A stretch of DNA of 64,000 nucleotides from Isoptericola chiayiensis (GTDB lineage Bacteria > Actinomycetota > Actinomycetes > Actinomycetales > Cellulomonadaceae): positions 154,489 through 218,488 of the forward strand of contig NZ_JABEZT010000006.1 in the NCBI RefSeq assembly GCF_013149805.1, written 5' to 3'. Within the stretch, counting starts at the first letter, position 1. Every line of letters starts with the position of its first letter. The notes under the pieces were generated by a model. It worked only from the letters and a program-made list of their open reading frames with translations, was not told where the DNA came from and made no database searches. The translations under genes were made by a program, and so were the position numbers. This document shows, piece by piece, positions 1 to 10,254 of the stretch.

Positions 1-1
1 G

Positions 2-352
2 CGTGCCCTCGAGGGCGGTGCCGGCCGCCGCTTCGACGCGGTGCGCGCGCCGCTGCAGGCCACGTCCGGCGTGCCCTTCCTGGTGCTGTGCGCGCTGGTC
101 CTGGTGGGCGCTCTGCTGGGTGCCCTGCTGCTCAACACCTCGATGGCGCGCGGCTCCTACGAGATGTCCGGTCTCCAGCGCGACGCAGGCCTGGTCGCCC
201 AGGACGTCCAGGAGCTGCGTGCCGAGCTCCGCGCCGCCCAGGCCGGCCTGCCGGCCGAGGCGGAGCGGCTCGGCATGGTGCCCGCCGACGACGTGACGAT
301 GCTCTCGGTCGTCGACGGCCAGGTCGTCCCCGGACGCGCCGGCACGCCGTGA
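2..352 (+). CDS. ftsL: Cell division protein FtsL-like, 5' partial
   Basis: The reading frame is open from the first bases of the window, so the true start lies upstream. The visible 116 residues have a basic N-terminal stretch, one hydrophobic segment (rich in Leu, Val and Ala, about residues 24-45 of the visible part) and then an Ala/Glu/Arg-rich helical stretch that could form a coiled coil. This is the bitopic layout of FtsL, which with FtsQ and FtsB recruits FtsW and FtsI to the septum. Sequence similarity in this family is weak, so the call rests on topology and on position directly before ftsI. The stop overlaps the ftsI GTG start by 4 nt (GTGA), implying translational coupling. Confidence 0.75.
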   Translation, partial: RALEGGAGRRFDAVRAPLQATSGVPFLVLCALVLVGALLGALLLNTSMARGSYEMSGLQRDAGLVAQDVQELRAELRAAQAGLPAEAERLGMVPADDVTMLSVVDGQVVPGRAGTP

Positions 353-2304
353 GCGCGACACGCCCGCCGCGGAAGCCCGCACCGGGCGGTCGGGGGGCGC
401 ACGATCGGGGAGTGCGCACCCCGACCTCCGGCGCCCGTCGCACGGGCGCCCGCCGTCCCGGTACCCCCGCGCGGACCGGTGCCGGCCGGGAGGTATCCCG
501 GCGGCGGGCCGCCGCTCCGGCGCGCGCGCCCCGCACGCAGGCCGTGGCGGCGGACCCGGTCCGTCGTCAGCGCTGGTTGATCGTGCTGGCCGCGATCGTC
601 GTCGCCGTGTTCGTGGCGCGGCTGGTGCACGTCCAGGTGATCCAGGGGCCGGCGCTCGCCTCGACGGCGCAGCAGGCGCGCCTGGCCACCCAGGTCACGC
701 TGGCCCACCGCGGCGACGTCCTGGACGCCCGGGGCACCGTCCTGGCGACGTCGGTGGACCGGTACACGGTGGTGGCCGACCAGGTGGCCATCCAGGGCTT
801 CCGCGGCAACACGCGCACCGACGCCGACGGCGAGCCCGTGCAGGACGGCGCGCTCGGCATCGCCCAGCTGCTGGCGCCGGTGCTCGGGGAGACCAAGGCC
901 ACGCTGGCCGCGCGGTTGAACGGCGAGGACCGGTACGTGGTGCTCGCCCGGGACGTGGTGCCCGAGGTGCAGCGCGCCGTGGCGGCGCTGGGGCTGCAGT
1001 CCTACCTGCGCACGGACCTGACCTCGGAGCGGACCTACCCCGCCGGGACGGTGGCCGGGCCGCTGCTCGGCCACGTCAACTCCGAGCAGGTGGGGATGGG
1101 GGGCATCGAGTCGGCGTTCGACGAGGTGCTGTCCGGGACCGACGGCACGGTCACCTACGAGCGGGGCCGGGACGGCGCGCAGATCCCGGTCTCGCAGCTC
1201 GAGTCGGTGCCGGCCGTCCCCGGTCAGGACGTGGTGCTCACCATCGACGCGGACGTGCAGTGGAAGGCGGAGGACCTGCTCGACGAGGCCGTCTCCGACA
1301 CCGGGGCCTCGTACGCGATGGCGGTCGTCCAGGACGTGCGCACGGGCGAGGTGGTCGCGCTGGCGGACTCCGGCGACGTCGACCCGGGCGACCCGGACGC
1401 CACCGAGCAGGTGGTCGACGGCTCGCGCGCCGTGGACGTCGTGTTCGAACCCGGGTCCACCGGCAAGGTGATCGCCATGGCCGCCGCGCTGGAGGGCGGG
1501 TACTGGCAGCCGACCGACCAGTTCGAGGTCCCGGACACCTACACCGTCGACGGCGAGACGTTCCGCGACTCCCACTCCCACCCGGTGCAGCGCATGACGC
1601 TGGCCGGCATCCTCGCCGAGTCCTCCAACACGGGCACCGTGATGATGGGCGAGGAGATCCCGTTCGCCGTGCGGTACGACTACCTGCGCAAGTTCGGGTT
1701 CGGCGAGCGCACCGGGCTCGGGCTGCCCGGCGAGAGCGCCGGGCTCCTGCCCGCCGAGGACGTGGACGAGGTCGAGAACCGCACGCCGTACACGATCCTG
1801 TTCGGCCAGGGCGTCGCGGTCAGCGCGATGCAGGCCACGCAGGTCTTCTCGACCCTCGCCAACGACGGCGTCCGCATGCCGGCCACGATCTACGCCGGCA
1901 CGCAGGGCGCCGACGGCGTGCTGCGTGCCGCCGACGCCGGCGAGGGCACGCGCGTGGTCTCCGGCGACACGGCGGCGCAGGTGCTGCGCATGATGGAGTC
2001 CGTCACCGGGGAGGACGGGACCGGTACCGGCGCCCAGGTGCCCGGCTACCGGGTGGCCGGCAAGACCGGGACGGCCCAGATGTTCGAGAACGGCGGGACC
2101 ACCTACGTGGCGTCGTTCGTGGGCGTGGCGCCGGCCGACGACCCGCGCTACACGGTCTCGGTGTTCCTGAAGAGCCCGCGGTCGTCGATCTACGGCGGCG
2201 TCGTGGCCGCCCCCGTGTTCAGCGACCTCATGGGCTACACGCTGCGCAAGGAGGGCGTGCCGCCGTCGCAGGCGCGGTTCGAGCCCTTCGCGCTGACCTG
2301 GTGA
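349..2304 (+). CDS. ftsI: Septal peptidoglycan transpeptidase FtsI (class B PBP3)
   Basis: This is the membrane-bound D,D-transpeptidase that cross-links septal peptidoglycan beside the glycosyltransferase FtsW. The 651-residue protein has a basic, disordered N-terminal tail of about 75 residues, one membrane segment near residues 77-95, a PBP dimerisation region, then the penicillin-binding domain. The three active-site motifs are present: STGK with nucleophile S370, SSN at 425-427 and KTGT at 572-575. The GTG start at 349 was chosen because it overlaps the preceding stop (GTGA); an in-frame extension upstream would run through ftsL. A short intergenic gap with its own promoter separates it from murE. 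Confidence 0.95.
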   Translation: MSATRPPRKPAPGGRGAHDRGVRTPTSGARRTGARRPGTPARTGAGREVSRRRAAAPARAPRTQAVAADPVRRQRWLIVLAAIVVAVFVARLVHVQVIQGPALASTAQQARLATQVTLAHRGDVLDARGTVLATSVDRYTVVADQVAIQGFRGNTRTDADGEPVQDGALGIAQLLAPVLGETKATLAARLNGEDRYVVLARDVVPEVQRAVAALGLQSYLRTDLTSERTYPAGTVAGPLLGHVNSEQVGMGGIESAFDEVLSGTDGTVTYERGRDGAQIPVSQLESVPAVPGQDVVLTIDADVQWKAEDLLDEAVSDTGASYAMAVVQDVRTGEVVALADSGDVDPGDPDATEQVVDGSRAVDVVFEPGSTGKVIAMAAALEGGYWQPTDQFEVPDTYTVDGETFRDSHSHPVQRMTLAGILAESSNTGTVMMGEEIPFAVRYDYLRKFGFGERTGLGLPGESAGLLPAEDVDEVENRTPYTILFGQGVAVSAMQATQVFSTLANDGVRMPATIYAGTQGADGVLRAADAGEGTRVVSGDTAAQVLRMMESVTGEDGTGTGAQVPGYRVAGKTGTAQMFENGGTTYVASFVGVAPADDPRYTVSVFLKSPRSSIYGGVVAAPVFSDLMGYTLRKEGVPPSQARFEPFALTW

Positions 2305-2319
2305 CCCGCCCGCAGCAGG

Positions 2320-2325
2320 TAGGTT
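2320..2325 (+). promoter_or_regulatory. Leaderless -10 element for murE
   Basis: TAGGTT ends 6 nt before the murE GTG, so transcription would begin at or next to the start codon. No convincing -35 is visible. It gives murE-onward a possible entry point independent of ftsI. Confidence 0.55.
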
Positions 2326-2331
2326 CTACCC

Positions 2332-3933
2332 GTGACATCCCCGAGCGACCGCATCCGTCCCGCGCGCGGCGTGCCGAGACGGCTGACCGACCTCGCCGAG
2401 GCGTTCGACCTGCGTACGACGGGTGCCCTGCCGACCGACGCCACCGTCGGCGCGGTGGCGAGCGACAACCGTGCGGTGGCCTCCGGTGACCTGTTCGTCG
2501 CGCTGCCCGGGACACGCGCCCACGGTGCCGACTTCGCCGCCGACGCCGTGTCCCGCGGTGCCCGTGCGGTGCTGACCGACGACGCCGGCGCCGCCCGCGC
2601 GGCGCGTCTCGGCGTCCCCGTGCTCGTGGCCCCCGACCCGCGGCTCGTGCTCGGTCCCGTGGCCGCCTGGGTGCACGGCGAGCCGGCCGGCGCGCTGCGT
2701 ACCTTCGGCGTCACCGGGACCAACGGCAAGACCACCACCACCTACCAGCTGGACCACCTGCTGCGGGCGCTCGGGCACACGGCGGGCCTGGTGGGCACCG
2801 TCGAGACCCGGGCCGGCGACCGCGTGCTCGCGAGCCGCCTGACCACCCCGGAGGCCCCCGACCTGCAGGCGCTGCTCGCGGCGATGGTCGAGGACGGCGT
2901 GTCCGCCCTGACGATGGAGGTGTCGTCGCACGCGATCGCGATGCACCGCGTCGACGGCGTGGTGTACGACGTGGCGGGGTTCACCAACCTCAGCCAGGAC
3001 CACCTCGACTTCCACGGCGACCTGCCGACCTACTTCGCGGCGAAGGCCGAGCTGTTCACCCCCGCGCGGTCGCGCCGCGGCGTCGTCGTGGTCGACGACG
3101 CCTGGGGCGAGCGGATGGCCGCCACCGCCTCCGTGCCGGTCGAGACGGTCCGCACCCCGGGTGCCGCCGGGACCGACGGCGGGGCCACCGCGGACTGGAC
3201 GGTCTCCGACGTCGCGACGCACGGCACCGGGTCGGCGTTCACGCTCACCCACCGCGACGGGCGCTCGCTGCGCACCTCGACCTCGCTGCCCGGCGGGTTC
3301 AACGTCGCCAACGCCGCCCTGGCGGTCGTGATGGTGCTGGCCGCCGGGGTGCCGTTCGACGAGGTCACCGCCGCGCTGGCGGCCGGCGACGGCCTGTCCG
3401 CCCGCGTGCCCGGCCGGATGGAGGTCGTGGGGCCCGGCGGCGACGGCGACCCGCGTGTGGTGGTGGACTTCGCCCACAACACCGAGGCACTCGAGCTGGC
3501 CCTGGCCGCGCTGCGTCCGACGACGCAGGGGCGCCTGGCGGTCGTGTTCGGGGCGACCGGGGACCGCGACCCCGGCAAGCGACCGGCGATGGGCGCGGCG
3601 GCCGTCGCCGGTGCCGACGTCGTGTGGGTCACCGACGACGACCCGCACGACGAGGATCCGGGCAAGGTGCGCGCCGAGGTGCTGGCCGGGGCCGAGGCGG
3701 CCCGCGCGGCCGCGCAGGACGCCGGGCGTACCGTCGTCGTCCGCGAGGTCGCCCCCCGGGGCGACGCCGTCCGCCGGGCGGTGCTCGACGCGGCCGCCGA
3801 CGACACCGTGCTGGTCGCCGGACGCGGCCACGAGACCGTCCAGGAGGTCGCCGGCGTCGACCTCGAGCTGGACGACCGTCACGAGGCGCGCGCCGGGCTG
3901 CGCGCCCGCGCAGAGAGGACCGCCACCGCATGA
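2332..3933 (+). CDS. murE: UDP-MurNAc-tripeptide synthetase MurE
   Basis: MurE adds the third, dibasic residue to UDP-MurNAc-L-Ala-D-Glu in the cytoplasm. The 533-residue protein has the Mur ligase N-terminal, central and C-terminal domains. The ATP-binding motif GTNGKT is at 129-134 (K133). The loop that reads DNPR in diaminopimelate-adding enzymes reads DDPH here (D436-H439), so the Arg that binds the second carboxylate is replaced by His. From family knowledge this argues against meso-diaminopimelate and for lysine or ornithine. The GTG start has a -10 box 6 nt upstream and no Shine-Dalgarno sequence. The stop overlaps the murF ATG. Confidence 0.95.
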   Translation: MTSPSDRIRPARGVPRRLTDLAEAFDLRTTGALPTDATVGAVASDNRAVASGDLFVALPGTRAHGADFAADAVSRGARAVLTDDAGAARAARLGVPVLVAPDPRLVLGPVAAWVHGEPAGALRTFGVTGTNGKTTTTYQLDHLLRALGHTAGLVGTVETRAGDRVLASRLTTPEAPDLQALLAAMVEDGVSALTMEVSSHAIAMHRVDGVVYDVAGFTNLSQDHLDFHGDLPTYFAAKAELFTPARSRRGVVVVDDAWGERMAATASVPVETVRTPGAAGTDGGATADWTVSDVATHGTGSAFTLTHRDGRSLRTSTSLPGGFNVANAALAVVMVLAAGVPFDEVTAALAAGDGLSARVPGRMEVVGPGGDGDPRVVVDFAHNTEALELALAALRPTTQGRLAVVFGATGDRDPGKRPAMGAAAVAGADVVWVTDDDPHDEDPGKVRAEVLAGAEAARAAAQDAGRTVVVREVAPRGDAVRRAVLDAAADDTVLVAGRGHETVQEVAGVDLELDDRHEARAGLRARAERTATA

Positions 3934-5339
3934 TCGAGCTCACCGCCGCCGAGGTCGCCGAGGCCACCGGAGGTATGCCGGCCGGCGTGGACCCGCGGGC
4001 CACGGTGTCCGGACCGGTCGTGGTCGACTCGCGCCGGGTCGAGCCCGGCGCGCTGTTCGTGGCGCTGCCCGGCGAGCACGTCGACGGCCACGACTTCGCG
4101 GCCGGGGCCGTGGCGCAGGGCGCCTCGCTCGTGCTGGCCGCCCGCCCCCTCGACGGGGTGCCGTGCGTGGTCGTCGCGGACGTCCAGGTGGCGTTGGGCG
4201 AGCTGGCCCGGATGGTCCTGGAGCGGCTGCGCGCGCGCTCCGAGGTGCGCGTGGTCGCCGTGACGGGCTCGATGGGCAAGACCACCACCAAGGACCTCCT
4301 GGGCAGGCTGCTCGCCCCCGAGGTGGACGCCGACGCGATCGTCGTGCCGACCGGCTCGTTCAACAACGAGATCGGGCTGCCCCTGACCGTGCTGCGGGCC
4401 ACGGACCGGACCCGGCTCATGGTGCTGGAGATGGGGGCCGACCGGCCCGGCAACATCGCCGACCTGACCCGGCTGGCGCCGCCCGACGTCGGCGTCGTGC
4501 TCGCCGTGGGCACCGCCCACGTCGGAGTGTTCGGCGACGTCGAGACGATCGCGCGGACCAAGGGCGAGATGGTCGAGGGCGTCCGCGACGGCGGGACGGT
4601 CGTGCTCAACGCGGACGACTCGCGGGTCGCCGCCATGGCCGCGCGGGCGGCCGAGGAGACGCAGGTCGTCACGTTCGGCACCATCTCGGCGGCGCAGGTG
4701 CGCGCCCGCGACGTCGTCGTCGACGGCGGCCGGGCCCGGTTCACGCTGTCCGTCGGCGAGGAGTCGGCTCCGGTCGCGCTGCGGCTCGTCGGTGCCCACC
4801 ACGTCACCAACGCGCTCGCAGCGGCCACCGTCGCCGTACGGCTCGGCCTGCCGGTCGACGCCGCCGCGGAGCGGCTGTCCGCGGCCACGCCCGCGAGCCC
4901 GCACCGCATGGCGGTGACGGAGCGGCCCGACGGCGTGACCGTCGTGGACGACTCGTACAACGCCAACCCCGACTCGATGCGCGCGGCCCTGCGTACCCTG
5001 GCGGTGATGGCCGGACGGACCCGGCGTTCCGTCGCGGTGCTGGGGGAGATGCGCGAGCTCGGCGAGGGCGCGCGCACCGAGCACGACGCGATCGGGCGGC
5101 TCGCCGTGCGGCTCAACGTGAAGCGTCTCGTCGTCGTCGGCGAGGGCGCCTACCACATCCACGAGGGCGCCCAGCAGGAGGGGTCCTGGGGAGAGGAGTC
5201 GGTGTTCGTGCCCGACCTGGCCACGGCGCGCGAGGTGCTGGCCGCCGAGCTGACCGGCGGTGACGTCGTGCTCGTCAAGGCGTCCAACGGTTCGGGGCTG
5301 TGGCGGCTCGCGGACGAGCTCGTGGAGGCCGCCGGATGA
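3930..5339 (+). CDS. murF: UDP-MurNAc-tripeptide D-Ala-D-Ala ligase MurF
   Basis: MurF adds D-Ala-D-Ala to complete the UDP-MurNAc-pentapeptide. The 469-residue protein starts at the ATG overlapping the murE stop (ATGA). It shows the Mur ligase phosphate-binding loop GSMGKT at 113-118 (K117 contacts ATP) and a downstream Mur ligase C-terminal domain with the [10 protein letters not shown] segment typical of MurF. Length and domain order are normal. The last bases overlap the mraY ATG, so murE, murF and mraY are probably translated as a coupled set. Confidence 0.95.
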   Translation: MIELTAAEVAEATGGMPAGVDPRATVSGPVVVDSRRVEPGALFVALPGEHVDGHDFAAGAVAQGASLVLAARPLDGVPCVVVADVQVALGELARMVLERLRARSEVRVVAVTGSMGKTTTKDLLGRLLAPEVDADAIVVPTGSFNNEIGLPLTVLRATDRTRLMVLEMGADRPGNIADLTRLAPPDVGVVLAVGTAHVGVFGDVETIARTKGEMVEGVRDGGTVVLNADDSRVAAMAARAAEETQVVTFGTISAAQVRARDVVVDGGRARFTLSVGEESAPVALRLVGAHHVTNALAAATVAVRLGLPVDAAAERLSAATPASPHRMAVTERPDGVTVVDDSYNANPDSMRAALRTLAVMAGRTRRSVAVLGEMRELGEGARTEHDAIGRLAVRLNVKRLVVVGEGAYHIHEGAQQEGSWGEESVFVPDLATAREVLAAELTGGDVVLVKASNGSGLWRLADELVEAAG

Positions 5340-6418
5340 TCGCGGTCCTGACGTCGGCGGGCGTGTCGCTGCTGGTGGCGCTGCTGGGTACGCCGCTGTT
5401 CATCCGGTTCCTCGTGCACCGCAACTACGGGCAGTTCGTCCGTCAGGACGGTCCGACGGCGCACTTCACCAAGCGCGGCACCCCCACCATGGGCGGCGTC
5501 GTGATCATCGCGGCGACCCTGCTGGGCGTGGCGGCCTCCATGGTGCTGGCGGGACGGCCGCCGAGCGCCTCGGCGCTGCTGGCCCTGTACCTGATGACAG
5601 GTCTGGGGCTGGTCGGGTTCCTGGACGACTTCACCAAGATCCGCAAGCAGCGCTCGCTCGGTCTGACGGCGAAGGCCAAGATCGTCGGGCAGGGCTTCGT
5701 GGGGATCTCCTTCGCGGTCCTGGCGCTGCAGTTCCCCAACGAGAACTCCCGCACGCCGGCGTCGACCAAGATCTCGTTCCTGCGCGACACGAACCTGGAC
5801 CTGGCGTTCGCCGGGGTGACCGTGGGTCTCATCCTGTTCGTGGTGTGGGCGAACTTCCTCATCACGGCGTGGTCGAACGCCGTGAACCTCACCGACGGCC
5901 TCGACGGCCTGGCCACGGGCTCCTCGCTGATCGTGTTCGGCGCCTACGTGCTGGTGGGTATCTGGCAGCTCAACCAGTCCTGCCAGCGGCTCGCCGCGGC
6001 GGGCCCCGGCTGCTACGAGGTGCGCGACCCGCAGGACATCGCGATCGTGGCCGCCGCGATCATGGGCGCCTGCGTCGGGTTCCTGTGGTGGAACGCGTCG
6101 CCGGCGAAGATCTTCATGGGCGACACAGGGTCGCTGGCGCTGGGCGGCGCCCTGGCGGGTCTGTCGATCCTGTCGCGCACCGAGATCCTCGCCGCCATCA
6201 TCGGCGGTCTGTTCGTCATCATCGTGATGTCGGACATCATCCAGATCGGCTCGTTCAAGCTCACCGGCAAGCGCGTGTTCAAGATGGCCCCGCTGCACCA
6301 CCACTTCGAGCTGTCCGGGTGGGGCGAGGTGACCATCGTCATCCGGTTCTGGCTGATCGCCGGGTTCTTCGCCGCCCTCGGGATGGGCGTGTTCTACGCC
6401 GAGTGGGTCGTGAGTTGA
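5336..6418 (+). CDS. mraY: Phospho-MurNAc-pentapeptide transferase MraY
   Basis: MraY transfers phospho-MurNAc-pentapeptide to undecaprenyl phosphate, forming lipid I in the inner membrane. The 360-residue polytopic protein has about ten hydrophobic segments. Family landmarks include the TPTMGG segment near the N terminus, the Asp pair in FLDDFTK, the [10 protein letters not shown] loop, FMGDTGS, and the HHHFE histidine cluster near the C terminus. The ATG start overlaps the murF stop (ATGA) and is preferred to an in-frame upstream start inside murF. Confidence 0.96.
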   Translation: MIAVLTSAGVSLLVALLGTPLFIRFLVHRNYGQFVRQDGPTAHFTKRGTPTMGGVVIIAATLLGVAASMVLAGRPPSASALLALYLMTGLGLVGFLDDFTKIRKQRSLGLTAKAKIVGQGFVGISFAVLALQFPNENSRTPASTKISFLRDTNLDLAFAGVTVGLILFVVWANFLITAWSNAVNLTDGLDGLATGSSLIVFGAYVLVGIWQLNQSCQRLAAAGPGCYEVRDPQDIAIVAAAIMGACVGFLWWNASPAKIFMGDTGSLALGGALAGLSILSRTEILAAIIGGLFVIIVMSDIIQIGSFKLTGKRVFKMAPLHHHFELSGWGEVTIVIRFWLIAGFFAALGMGVFYAEWVVS

Positions 6419-7842
6419 CCGGCCCGGAGCCGGACGGCGTCCCCGCCGGGGCGCACGTCGTGGTCGCTGGCCTCGGGGTGACCGGGCGGGCCGTGGTGGC
6501 CGCGCTCGACGGCCGCGTCGCCGGGCTCGTGACCGTCGACGCCCGCGCCGCCGACGCCGACGTGACCGGCCGCGACGCGGCGGACCCGACGGTGCTCGCC
6601 CGGACCGTGGCGGGTGCGGACCTGGTCGTCGCCTCGCCGGGCTGGCCGCCGTCGTCCGACCTGCTGACCGCTGCCCGAGCCGCCGGGGTGCCGGTGTGGA
6701 GCGAGGTGGAGCTGGCGTGGCGGCTGCGCCGTGGCGCGCCGTGGCTCGCGGTGACCGGGACCAACGGCAAGACGACCACGGTGCAGATGCTGGCCTCGAT
6801 CCTGACCGCCGCCGGCCTGCGCACCGCCGCCGTCGGCAACGTCGGCACCCCGGTGCTCGCCGCGGCGCAGGACCCGGACCTCGACGTGCTGGCGGTCGAG
6901 CTGTCCAGCTTCCAGCTGCACCACACCAGCACCATGGCCGTGCAGGCCGGTGCGGTGCTGAACATCGCCGACGACCACCTCGACTGGCACGGCGGGCCCG
7001 ACGCCTACGCGGCCGCCAAGGGCCGGATCTACGCGGGCGCCCAGGTGGCCTGCGTGTACAACGTGGCCGACCCGCGCACCGAGCGCCTCGTGCGGGAGGC
7101 CGACGTCGCCGAGGGCGCGCTCGCCGTGGGCTTCACGCTCGGGGCGCCCGGACCCGGCCAGGTGGGGCTCGTCGAGGACGTCCTGGTCGACCGCGCGTTC
7201 CACGTCGCGCCCGACGCCCGCGACCGCCACCGCACGGCCGCCGAGCTCGGCACCCTGGCCGACCTGGCCCACCTCGGACCCGACGGCGCCCCGCCGCACG
7301 TCGTCGCCGACGCGCTCGCCGCGGCGGCGCTGGCCCGCGCGCACGGGGTGCCCGCCGTCGCCGTGCGGGACGGGCTGCGGGCGTTCCGCCCCGACGCCCA
7401 CCGGTCCGCGCTCGTGCGCACCCTGGACGGCGTGGCCTGGGTCGACGACTCGAAGGCCACGAACGCGCACGCGGCGGCCGCCTCCCTGGCGTCGTGCCCG
7501 CCCGGTGCCGCGGTGTGGATCGCCGGCGGGCTGGCCAAGGGGGCGCGGTTCGACGACCTGGTCGCCGCGCGCGCCGACCGGCTGCGCGCCGCCGTCGTCA
7601 TCGGCGTCGACCCGGAGCCGTTCACCGACGCGCTGGCGCGACACGCCCCCGAGATCCCCGTCGTCGTGGTCGATCCCGGCGACACTGGCACCGTGATGCG
7701 CCGGGCGGTGTCCGCGGCGCGCGGTCTCGCCGTCCCCGGCGACACCGTGCTGCTGGCCCCGGCCGGAGCGTCCATGGACCAGTTCGCGTCCTACGCGGCG
7801 CGCGGCGACGCGTTCGTCGCCGCCGTGGAGGACCTGCCGTAG
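6415..7842 (+). CDS. murD: UDP-MurNAc-L-Ala:D-Glu ligase MurD
   Basis: MurD adds D-glutamate to UDP-MurNAc-L-Ala. The protein opens with a nucleotide-binding fold ([10 protein letters not shown]), then the ATP loop GTNGKTTT (K119 with the start used here) and the Mur ligase C-terminal domain with a DDSKATN segment. The start is uncertain. TTG at 6415 overlaps the mraY stop as TTGA, matching the coupling seen along the cluster, and gives 475 residues; GTG at 6403 would add four. Neither has a clear ribosome binding site. Confidence 0.93.
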   Translation: MTGPEPDGVPAGAHVVVAGLGVTGRAVVAALDGRVAGLVTVDARAADADVTGRDAADPTVLARTVAGADLVVASPGWPPSSDLLTAARAAGVPVWSEVELAWRLRRGAPWLAVTGTNGKTTTVQMLASILTAAGLRTAAVGNVGTPVLAAAQDPDLDVLAVELSSFQLHHTSTMAVQAGAVLNIADDHLDWHGGPDAYAAAKGRIYAGAQVACVYNVADPRTERLVREADVAEGALAVGFTLGAPGPGQVGLVEDVLVDRAFHVAPDARDRHRTAAELGTLADLAHLGPDGAPPHVVADALAAAALARAHGVPAVAVRDGLRAFRPDAHRSALVRTLDGVAWVDDSKATNAHAAAASLASCPPGAAVWIAGGLAKGARFDDLVAARADRLRAAVVIGVDPEPFTDALARHAPEIPVVVVDPGDTGTVMRRAVSAARGLAVPGDTVLLAPAGASMDQFASYAARGDAFVAAVEDLP

Positions 7843-7850
7843 GGAGCCTG

Positions 7851-9095
7851 ATGGCCGTCACCGCCGGGGTGCGCAAGCCTGCCGGTCGGCCGGAGCGCCA
7901 GTGGTTGGGGCAGTGGAACTCGTCGGTCACGAGCTACTACCTGCTGGTGGGTGCCACGGCGTTGCTGCTCATCATCGGCCTGGTGATGGTGCTGTCGTCC
8001 AGCACGGTCACGTCGATCGCCGCCGGCGAGTCGCCGTACGCCGAGGGGCTCAAGCAGGCGCGCTTCGCCCTCATCGGGCTGCCGCTGATGCTGGTGGCCG
8101 CGCGGCTTCCGGTGCGCTGGTACAAGCGCCTCGCCTGGCCGGCCCTCGTCGTGGCGATCGCGCTGCAGTCGCTGACCCTGGTCCCGGCCCTCGGCCGGGC
8201 CGCGGGATCCAACGTGGGGTGGATCCACGTCGGCGGCGTGACGGTCCAGCCCGCCGAGATCGCCAAGCTCGCCCTCGCCCTGTGGCTCGGTGCGGTGCTC
8301 GGCCGCAAGCAGCACCTGCTCGGCTCGGTCGGGCACGCCCTCGTACCGGCCGTGCCCGGGGCCCTGGTGGTCTTCGGTCTCGTGATGGCGGGCAACGACC
8401 TGGGCACCGCGATGATCGTCGCCGGGCTCGTGGCCGGGGCGATGTGGGTCGCCGGCGCGCCGGCCCGGCTGCTGCTGCCCCTCGGCGCGGCCGGGGCGGC
8501 TGCGGTCGTGCTGTACGCCGTCGTCGACAACTCGAACCGCATGAGCCGCATCCTGGCCACCTACGGCGGGTGCACCGACCCGGGCGGCGAGTGCTACCAG
8601 TCCCTGCACGGGCTGTACGGCCTCGGCACCGGAGGTCTCTTCGGCGTCGGGCTGGGTGCCAGCCGCGAGAAGTGGCGGTACCTGCCCGAGGCGCACAACG
8701 ACTTCATCTTCGCGATCCTCGGCGAGGAGCTCGGGCTGCTCGGCACGCTGTCCGTGCTGGCGCTGTTCGTCGCGCTCGGGGTCGCCATGGCCCGCGTGGT
8801 GCGCCGGCACCCCGACCCGTTCGTCAAGATCACCACCGCCGCCGTGGCCTGCTGGATCGTGGGCCAGGCGTTCCTCAACATCGGCGTCGTCGTCGGCGTC
8901 TTCCCCGTCATCGGGGTGCCGCTGCCGCTGGTCTCCGCCGGCGGGTCGGCGCTGGTCGCCACCATGGTGGCGCTCGGCATGGTGATCAGCTTCGCCCGCT
9001 CCGAACCCGGCGCGGCCGAGGCGCTCGCGGCCCGCGACGGCGTCGTGCGGCGCTCGATGGCGGTGCTCGGCCGGGGGCGCCGCGACGCCCGGTAG
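7851..9095 (+). CDS. ftsW: Septal peptidoglycan glycosyltransferase FtsW (SEDS family)
   Basis: FtsW polymerises lipid II at the septum together with FtsI. The 414-residue protein has a hydrophilic N terminus of about 28 residues followed by roughly ten membrane segments. SEDS landmarks are visible: GWIHVGGVTVQPAEIAKLAL in the early third, the large extracytoplasmic loop with LPEAHNDFIFAILGEELG, and GVPLPLVSAGGSAL near the end. The ATG at 7851 has AGGGAG a few bases upstream, overlapping the murD stop. Length is close to family norm. Confidence 0.95.
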   Translation: MAVTAGVRKPAGRPERQWLGQWNSSVTSYYLLVGATALLLIIGLVMVLSSSTVTSIAAGESPYAEGLKQARFALIGLPLMLVAARLPVRWYKRLAWPALVVAIALQSLTLVPALGRAAGSNVGWIHVGGVTVQPAEIAKLALALWLGAVLGRKQHLLGSVGHALVPAVPGALVVFGLVMAGNDLGTAMIVAGLVAGAMWVAGAPARLLLPLGAAGAAAVVLYAVVDNSNRMSRILATYGGCTDPGGECYQSLHGLYGLGTGGLFGVGLGASREKWRYLPEAHNDFIFAILGEELGLLGTLSVLALFVALGVAMARVVRRHPDPFVKITTAAVACWIVGQAFLNIGVVVGVFPVIGVPLPLVSAGGSALVATMVALGMVISFARSEPGAAEALAARDGVVRRSMAVLGRGRRDAR

Positions 9096-9098
9096 GGT
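9093..9098 (+). promoter_or_regulatory. Leaderless -10 element for murG
   Basis: TAGGGT lies 7 nt before the murG GTG and contains the ftsW stop codon. No Shine-Dalgarno sequence precedes murG, which fits a leaderless transcript in addition to read-through from upstream. Confidence 0.45.
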
Positions 9099-9105
9099 CC
9101 GGGTT

Positions 9106-10254
9106 GTGAAGAACTCCCACGTGCGTTCCGTCGTGCTCGCCGGCGGGGGGACCGCCGGCCACGTGAACCCGTTGCTGGCCGTCGCCGACGAGCTGAGCCG
9201 CCGTGAGCCCGCCGCGCAGATCCGCGTCCTGGGCACCGCCGCCGGGCTCGAGGCCGACCTCATCCCGGCCCGCGGCTACACGCTGCGCGAGATCCCCCGC
9301 GTCCCCCTGCCGCGTCGACCCAGCGTCGACCTGCTGCGCCTGCCCGGCCGGCTGACGACGGCGGTGCGCGCCGCCGAGGCCGCGATCACCGAGATCGACG
9401 CCGAGGCGGTGGTGGGGTTCGGCGGCTACGTGTCCACGCCCGCCTACCTCGCCGCGCGGCGGCTCGACGTGCCGGTGGTCATCCACGAGCAGAACGCCCG
9501 GCCGGGCCTGGCCAACCGGCTCGGCGCCCGGTGGGCGGCCGCGGTGGGCACCACCTTCGCCGACACCGAGCTCGCGGGGGCCACGTGCGTCGGGCTGCCC
9601 CTGCGCCGCGAGATCGACGCGCTCGTCGCGGCCCGTGAGACGGACGCCGTGGCGGTCCGCGTGGAGGCCGCCGACGCCCTCGGCCTCGACCCGGCGCTGC
9701 CCACCGTCCTCGTCACCGGCGGTTCCTCCGGCGCGCTCTCGGTCAACCGGGCCGTCGTCGGCGCGGCCGGGTCCCTGCTCGACGCCGGGCTGCAGGTGCT
9801 GCACCTGACCGGTCGTGACAAGGCGGACGAGGTCCGCGCCGCCGTCGCCGGCCTCGCCGCCACCCACGAGATCGGCCGCTACCAGGTGCGCGAGTACCTC
9901 ACCGAGATGCACCAGGCGCTGGCCGCCTGCGACCTCGTGGTCGCCCGGTCCGGCGCCGGGACGGTCTGCGAGCTGGCCGCCCTCGGGCTGCCCGCCGTGT
10001 ACGTGCCGCTGCCGATCGGCAACGGTGAGCAGCGCCTCAACGCCGCCGGCGTCGTCGGCGCCGGGGGAGGACTGCTGGTGGCCGACGACGACCTGACACC
10101 CGCGTGGGTGGCCGAGCACGTGCCGGCGCTCGCCACGGACCGCGCGCGCCTCGAGGCCATGTCGGTGGCGGCCCGCAGCGTGGGCGTGCGCGACGCCGCG
10201 GCACGGGTCGCCGACCTGGTCGACGCGGCGGCCGGGACGGGGGAGCGGGCATGA
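9106..10254 (+). CDS. murG: Lipid II synthase MurG (UDP-GlcNAc transferase)
   Basis: MurG transfers GlcNAc from UDP-GlcNAc to lipid I on the inner face of the membrane. The 382-residue GT-B fold protein has the glycine-rich loop GGGTAGH at residues 13-19, the EQNARPG segment in the N-terminal domain, and the donor-site loop GGSSGALSVN. Near the C terminus, RSGAGTVCELAALGLP and the following GEQRLNA helix match the UDP-GlcNAc site. The GTG start follows a -10-like hexamer by 7 nt. The stop overlaps the murC ATG by 4 nt. Confidence 0.95.
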   Translation: MKNSHVRSVVLAGGGTAGHVNPLLAVADELSRREPAAQIRVLGTAAGLEADLIPARGYTLREIPRVPLPRRPSVDLLRLPGRLTTAVRAAEAAITEIDAEAVVGFGGYVSTPAYLAARRLDVPVVIHEQNARPGLANRLGARWAAAVGTTFADTELAGATCVGLPLRREIDALVAARETDAVAVRVEAADALGLDPALPTVLVTGGSSGALSVNRAVVGAAGSLLDAGLQVLHLTGRDKADEVRAAVAGLAATHEIGRYQVREYLTEMHQALAACDLVVARSGAGTVCELAALGLPAVYVPLPIGNGEQRLNAAGVVGAGGGLLVADDDLTPAWVAEHVPALATDRARLEAMSVAARSVGVRDAAARVADLVDAAAGTGERA

